From positions 124,001 through 188,000 of the forward strand of contig JALDNG010000079.1 in assembly GCA_024349245.1 (NCBI GenBank): DNA of 64,000 bases, given 5' to 3'. The notes under the pieces are model-generated. The model was not told where the DNA came from, did no database searches, and saw nothing but the letters and a program-made list of their open reading frames with translations. Below, in pieces: positions 60,811 through 64,000 of this stretch (its first letter is position 1; every line of letters begins with the position of its first letter). The stretch comes from Neodontobutis hainanensis. Lineage: Eukaryota; Chordata; Actinopteri; Gobiiformes; Odontobutidae. The translations under genes and the position numbers were made by a program.

Positions 60811-61730
60811 GTAATGAAGTCTATAATAATTAGTAAAGCATTATTGAAGATGACGAAGGTAGCTTTCTGGGTTAGTTCAGTTTAATTAAAAGATTATTTT
60901 TTTATATACTTTCTTGAAGGGCTCCTGTATTCCTCTCCTTTTGTCAAACTATTAAACATTTTTTTTATCAATAGTGGAACTGTTAAATAAGAGCTTTTAT
61001 AACTTGATTTTTGACAAAAACAAGCATTGGCTGAGCCAGTCTTGTATTGTTTGATACATTATTGTTTATACAGTTGAATGAAAAAAAGGTAAAATTTATT
61101 TACTATGTTTGTTTTACGTAATACTAACATGATTTTCTATTAAACTTGGACTAGTCACTTAATTTTTTTATAAAGTTAAAAACCCTTTTTTTTTCATGTT
61201 CTGGGAAAAATATGGGTTAAATGGGTTAAAACAATCAAATTTAGCTGTACCATATTTGTAATTAGTGAAGATGAATGGCGCAAGAACTGTCCCCTGTGGA
61301 ACTCCTGCGCTGCTCATTACAGTTCTCCAGCCTGCTTTTGTTGCCGCTGGAGCTTTGTGTTGAAAGTGTGGAAAATACGCCTGTATGAGCCTTCCAGGAA
61401 GTCAGCTGGCTGAGGATGATTCACAGCTGATCGTATGAAGTTAGTGATCCCCCTTTATCACCTCGATGCCCTTGCCCCCATCGCCTGCCACGTTCTCTGC
61501 GTTTGTGTGTATGTGCTGTACATTTAAAAAAAGAAACAGCGAAAGGTGCATCATAAGTAGGAATGAGTCATTTTTAAAGTGCTTGTGGATTTAATAGAAA
61601 GCTGTCTGTTGTGCTTTTGTCCTGGCCAGGAGCATCTGAGTCACAATCGAGAAAGCATGAATGGGCTTAACGCCATTTAATGCGGCTGTGAATGATTGAT
61701 TTTTTTTTTTTTTTTTTTTTTTTTTTACAG

Positions 61731-61825
61731 GAAACAAACTGTGATTCAGGTGTTCAGAGATAATTCGAGGTCAGCAGCTTTTAGCAGTGCTGCAGCTCTG
61801 AAACCTACTTTGGCCACTTAGATGT
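61731..61825 (+). other. Candidate exon after a very long polypyrimidine tract
   Basis: A 27-T tract leads to 'acag', then about 95 bases ending near 'gatgt' and GTAAGC. One frame stays open for about 32 codons (KQTVIQVFRDNSRSAAFSSA...) before TAG at the end. It could be a 5' UTR exon of the 58-kb gene or chance splice-site-like sequence created by the T tract. Confidence 0.2.
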
Positions 61826-64000
61826 GTAAGCAATCTTTTTATGTGCTGCAATTCATCTTGTTTCTTGTTTTGCCTCATTATACACCTATCTATGTTGTAG
61901 ATTCTATTTAATATTTAATTTCTGTCATTTATTTACAATTGTTTTTTGTATGTGATCGCTGGTAACTGTTTAATTCATTATTTCTATACGTTATCACAGT
62001 GGAATAAATTATATATCAATGTTCCTTTATGGTTCACAACATGTTTCTTTACAGCTCTCATCATAAAATAGTCTAGTATCTCTTTGACAACAATTCCGAG
62101 ACCGTAGAAATCCTGTTGGACCACTAATAATAATCCTTTATCTAAAATGGGGAGGTCCTTATGTGATGCTTTGCTTCACTGATTGGTTGTCTGGTCATTA
62201 AATTGCAGTTGAATCTGCAAAGACCAGTCTCCAGATCATATCTTTGTATCCAATTAGAAGGTCTGGCCATGCTGCTAAATTTTACTCAAACATTTAAAAC
62301 TTACGCAGCCTGTAAATAATGCTTTAATGTCAGGAAGCACCAAAATTAGAAACAGACAGCGCTTTTGGGACATCACTATATTCAAACCTATTGTGATGGT
62401 GGTTAGAGGCAGAAAGTTAACTTGTGTCTTGCGTCTGAATATTTTCAAGTGTAACTTCAAAGCTAGCCTTCCAAGAAAAGCATGACATTAAATTTCATTG
62501 AATGTCGCTCTATCTTAGCCACAACTAATGTTGTGTATTTAAGTAACCACATGGAGATAACATGCCTGTAGTTACAAATATATGCCATATGACTTTGCTT
62601 GTAAAGGCTTATTGCAAATAATACTTTAGCTTTTGTGACATTTGGCTGAAATATTTTTTTGGACCAATTACATCCAAATAAAAAAGCAGACTTTTTCTCA
62701 AGCTTCTAATAAAGTGCTTAGTTGAATTGTAGTTTCTTTAGCTGCGTGGCCTGACAGTCTGAGCTCATTCTTTTAGTCTCCAGCTCACATCCTGTAAGCC
62801 AAAGCTCTTTTTCATTTCTGCCTGTCATTATGTCTCTGGCAGACCTGTATTTTAGTATCTCCTTGACATGCTAGGATCTGTGTTGCTGCATAATGACAGA
62901 CTGCAGACACGGTTTGTATTAGTCACTGGAGCGTTGCCGGACTGCTGGGACGACGCTTGTTAGTGGGATTATTACCAAGATGTGTGTAGTTGTGATGTGT
63001 AATTTTGATTTTATGACACGTACTGTATTATCGTAGTTGTTGCTTGGGCCGTGTGACTGTAAACTTTTTCAAGTAGCTTATTAGCCGTCTCTCTTCACTT
63101 TTCTCATACCAGAGGAAATGACCCGAAAGGGACAGGGTTTTATTTCTGTGTGTTTTCTGTGTGTTTTAAGAATAGCAGTATTGTGTCGTCTTGAAGCGTG
63201 CCTTGTTGTGGGAATGTAGAACTGAGATGGGGAATAGTCTGACCCAAACAAAATCACCAAACACTCAGTAGTGTTGCTTATATTGTACAAGGAAAGCCCT
63301 GTGTTTCAAATAAATACAGTAAATACAGTCTTCAGTGTGTTTACTGTTACATGCTTTAAGGGGATTTCTGGGTAATCTCAGTTAAAGCAAAACGAACATC
63401 CATATATATATATATAATATAATATAATGTGAATGGACTACTGTATTTACAAAATAATACTATTAATCAACTTTGTTTAAAGGTAAGCTTCAGAGGCAGA
63501 CTGCTCCAAACGGAAACTTTTAGGTCTTTGGTTAATATCTCTCTTATCAATGGAGGTTGTTTTTTGCAAATTATTTATACATTATTATAAAGAGAAAATT
63601 CTATTTGAAGAAATTGTCAATATCATACTTTAAAGTCTTTCCGTCGGTCTGCCACAGTGTGAATGTGTGAGTGTTTGTGTGAATGGAAGGGTTCAAGAGG
63701 GTTCTAGAAAACACAATATACACATTATAAGGTACCTTTCCTGCTTTGTGTTTATAAAAAAGTACAGGAACATACTCATCTCCTTGAATTAGGTGATTAA
63801 ACAATTTTCTTTAAATGCAAGTGAAAAGAATCAGATGATGTCTGTTTCAATAACACCTTTTAACAAAGATACAAAGAACCGTAAAAAGGAACATTTAGAG
63901 ATTTTTTTTACTTTAACACTATTCACGGCGGAGTTATTCTAAGAAGGCTTTGCAATAATGGCACACTGTATTATTATTTTAATGTATTGTCATACTGTAA

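Larger units (their letters stand above)
58419..64000. other. Mostly unassigned sequence, possibly a large first intron
   Basis: AT-rich with poly-T tracts at 59549-59571 and 61700-61726. No certain coding exon. Two weak exon candidates, at 60592 and 61731, are listed separately. A TA microsatellite lies near 63403. Confidence 0.4.

Noticed and set aside
1..64000. CRISPR arrays, operons, prophage, rRNA or tRNA genes
   Set aside because: This is vertebrate nuclear DNA. No regularly spaced repeats of CRISPR type, no operon layout and no tRNA or rRNA sequence were recognised.

Overview
The window is nuclear DNA of a vertebrate, almost certainly a teleost fish. It holds AT-rich, intron-split genes with GT-AG splicing and vertebrate orthologues. 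The repeat relics are typical of ray-finned fish: a truncated L2-clade LINE with a TTAC tail, a Penelope-like GIY-YIG fossil, a Tc1/mariner-type foldback MITE, and a SINE carrying the 'tttatccaaagcgacttaca' core. The repeat family names come from memory of fish repeats, not from a search.

Layout. (1) 1-9.3 kb, + strand: the last nine coding exons of dmxl1 (376 residues of the C-terminal WD40 region) plus its 3' UTR. (2) 10.5-32.7 kb, - strand: a complete hsd17b4, reconstructed here as 25 coding exons that join without a frame break into 734 aa. It encodes peroxisomal multifunctional enzyme 2: SDR dehydrogenase, hotdog hydratase 2, SCP2-like domain and C-terminal AKL. (3) 32.7-34.1 kb: a shared upstream region from which hsd17b4 (-) and prr16 (+) diverge, with an inverted CCAAT box and an NRF1-like site. 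(4) 34.1-40.0 kb, + strand: complete two-exon prr16 (Largen, 330 aa). (5) 40.0-53.1 kb: gene-poor, holding the MITE, a fish interspersed repeat, the L2 relic, a perfect hairpin and a GC-rich block of unknown nature. (6) 53.1-56.6 kb, + strand: a sesquipedalian (PHETA/FAM109) PH-domain gene with its coding sequence in one exon, two likely 5' UTR exons and a CLEAR-like E-box in the promoter. (7) 58.0-64 kb: a GC-rich candidate first exon with a clean donor at 58418, followed by mostly unassigned sequence. This may be the start and first intron of a gene whose coding part lies beyond the window.

The genes do not form one pathway. DMXL1 acts in V-ATPase assembly and vesicle acidification, HSD17B4 in peroxisomal beta-oxidation, PRR16 in cell-size and translation control, and PHETA in endosome-to-Golgi recycling. 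The synteny dmxl1-hsd17b4-prr16 matches human 5q23 (from memory), but hsd17b4 is inverted here and TNFAIP8 is not seen between dmxl1 and hsd17b4. I found no convincing previously undescribed biological system. The points most worth a second look are the unexplained candidate exons (48.1, 58.1-58.4, 60.6, 61.7 kb), the GC-rich block at 43.7-44.1 kb, the perfect hairpin at 44.96 kb and the compact divergent promoter.
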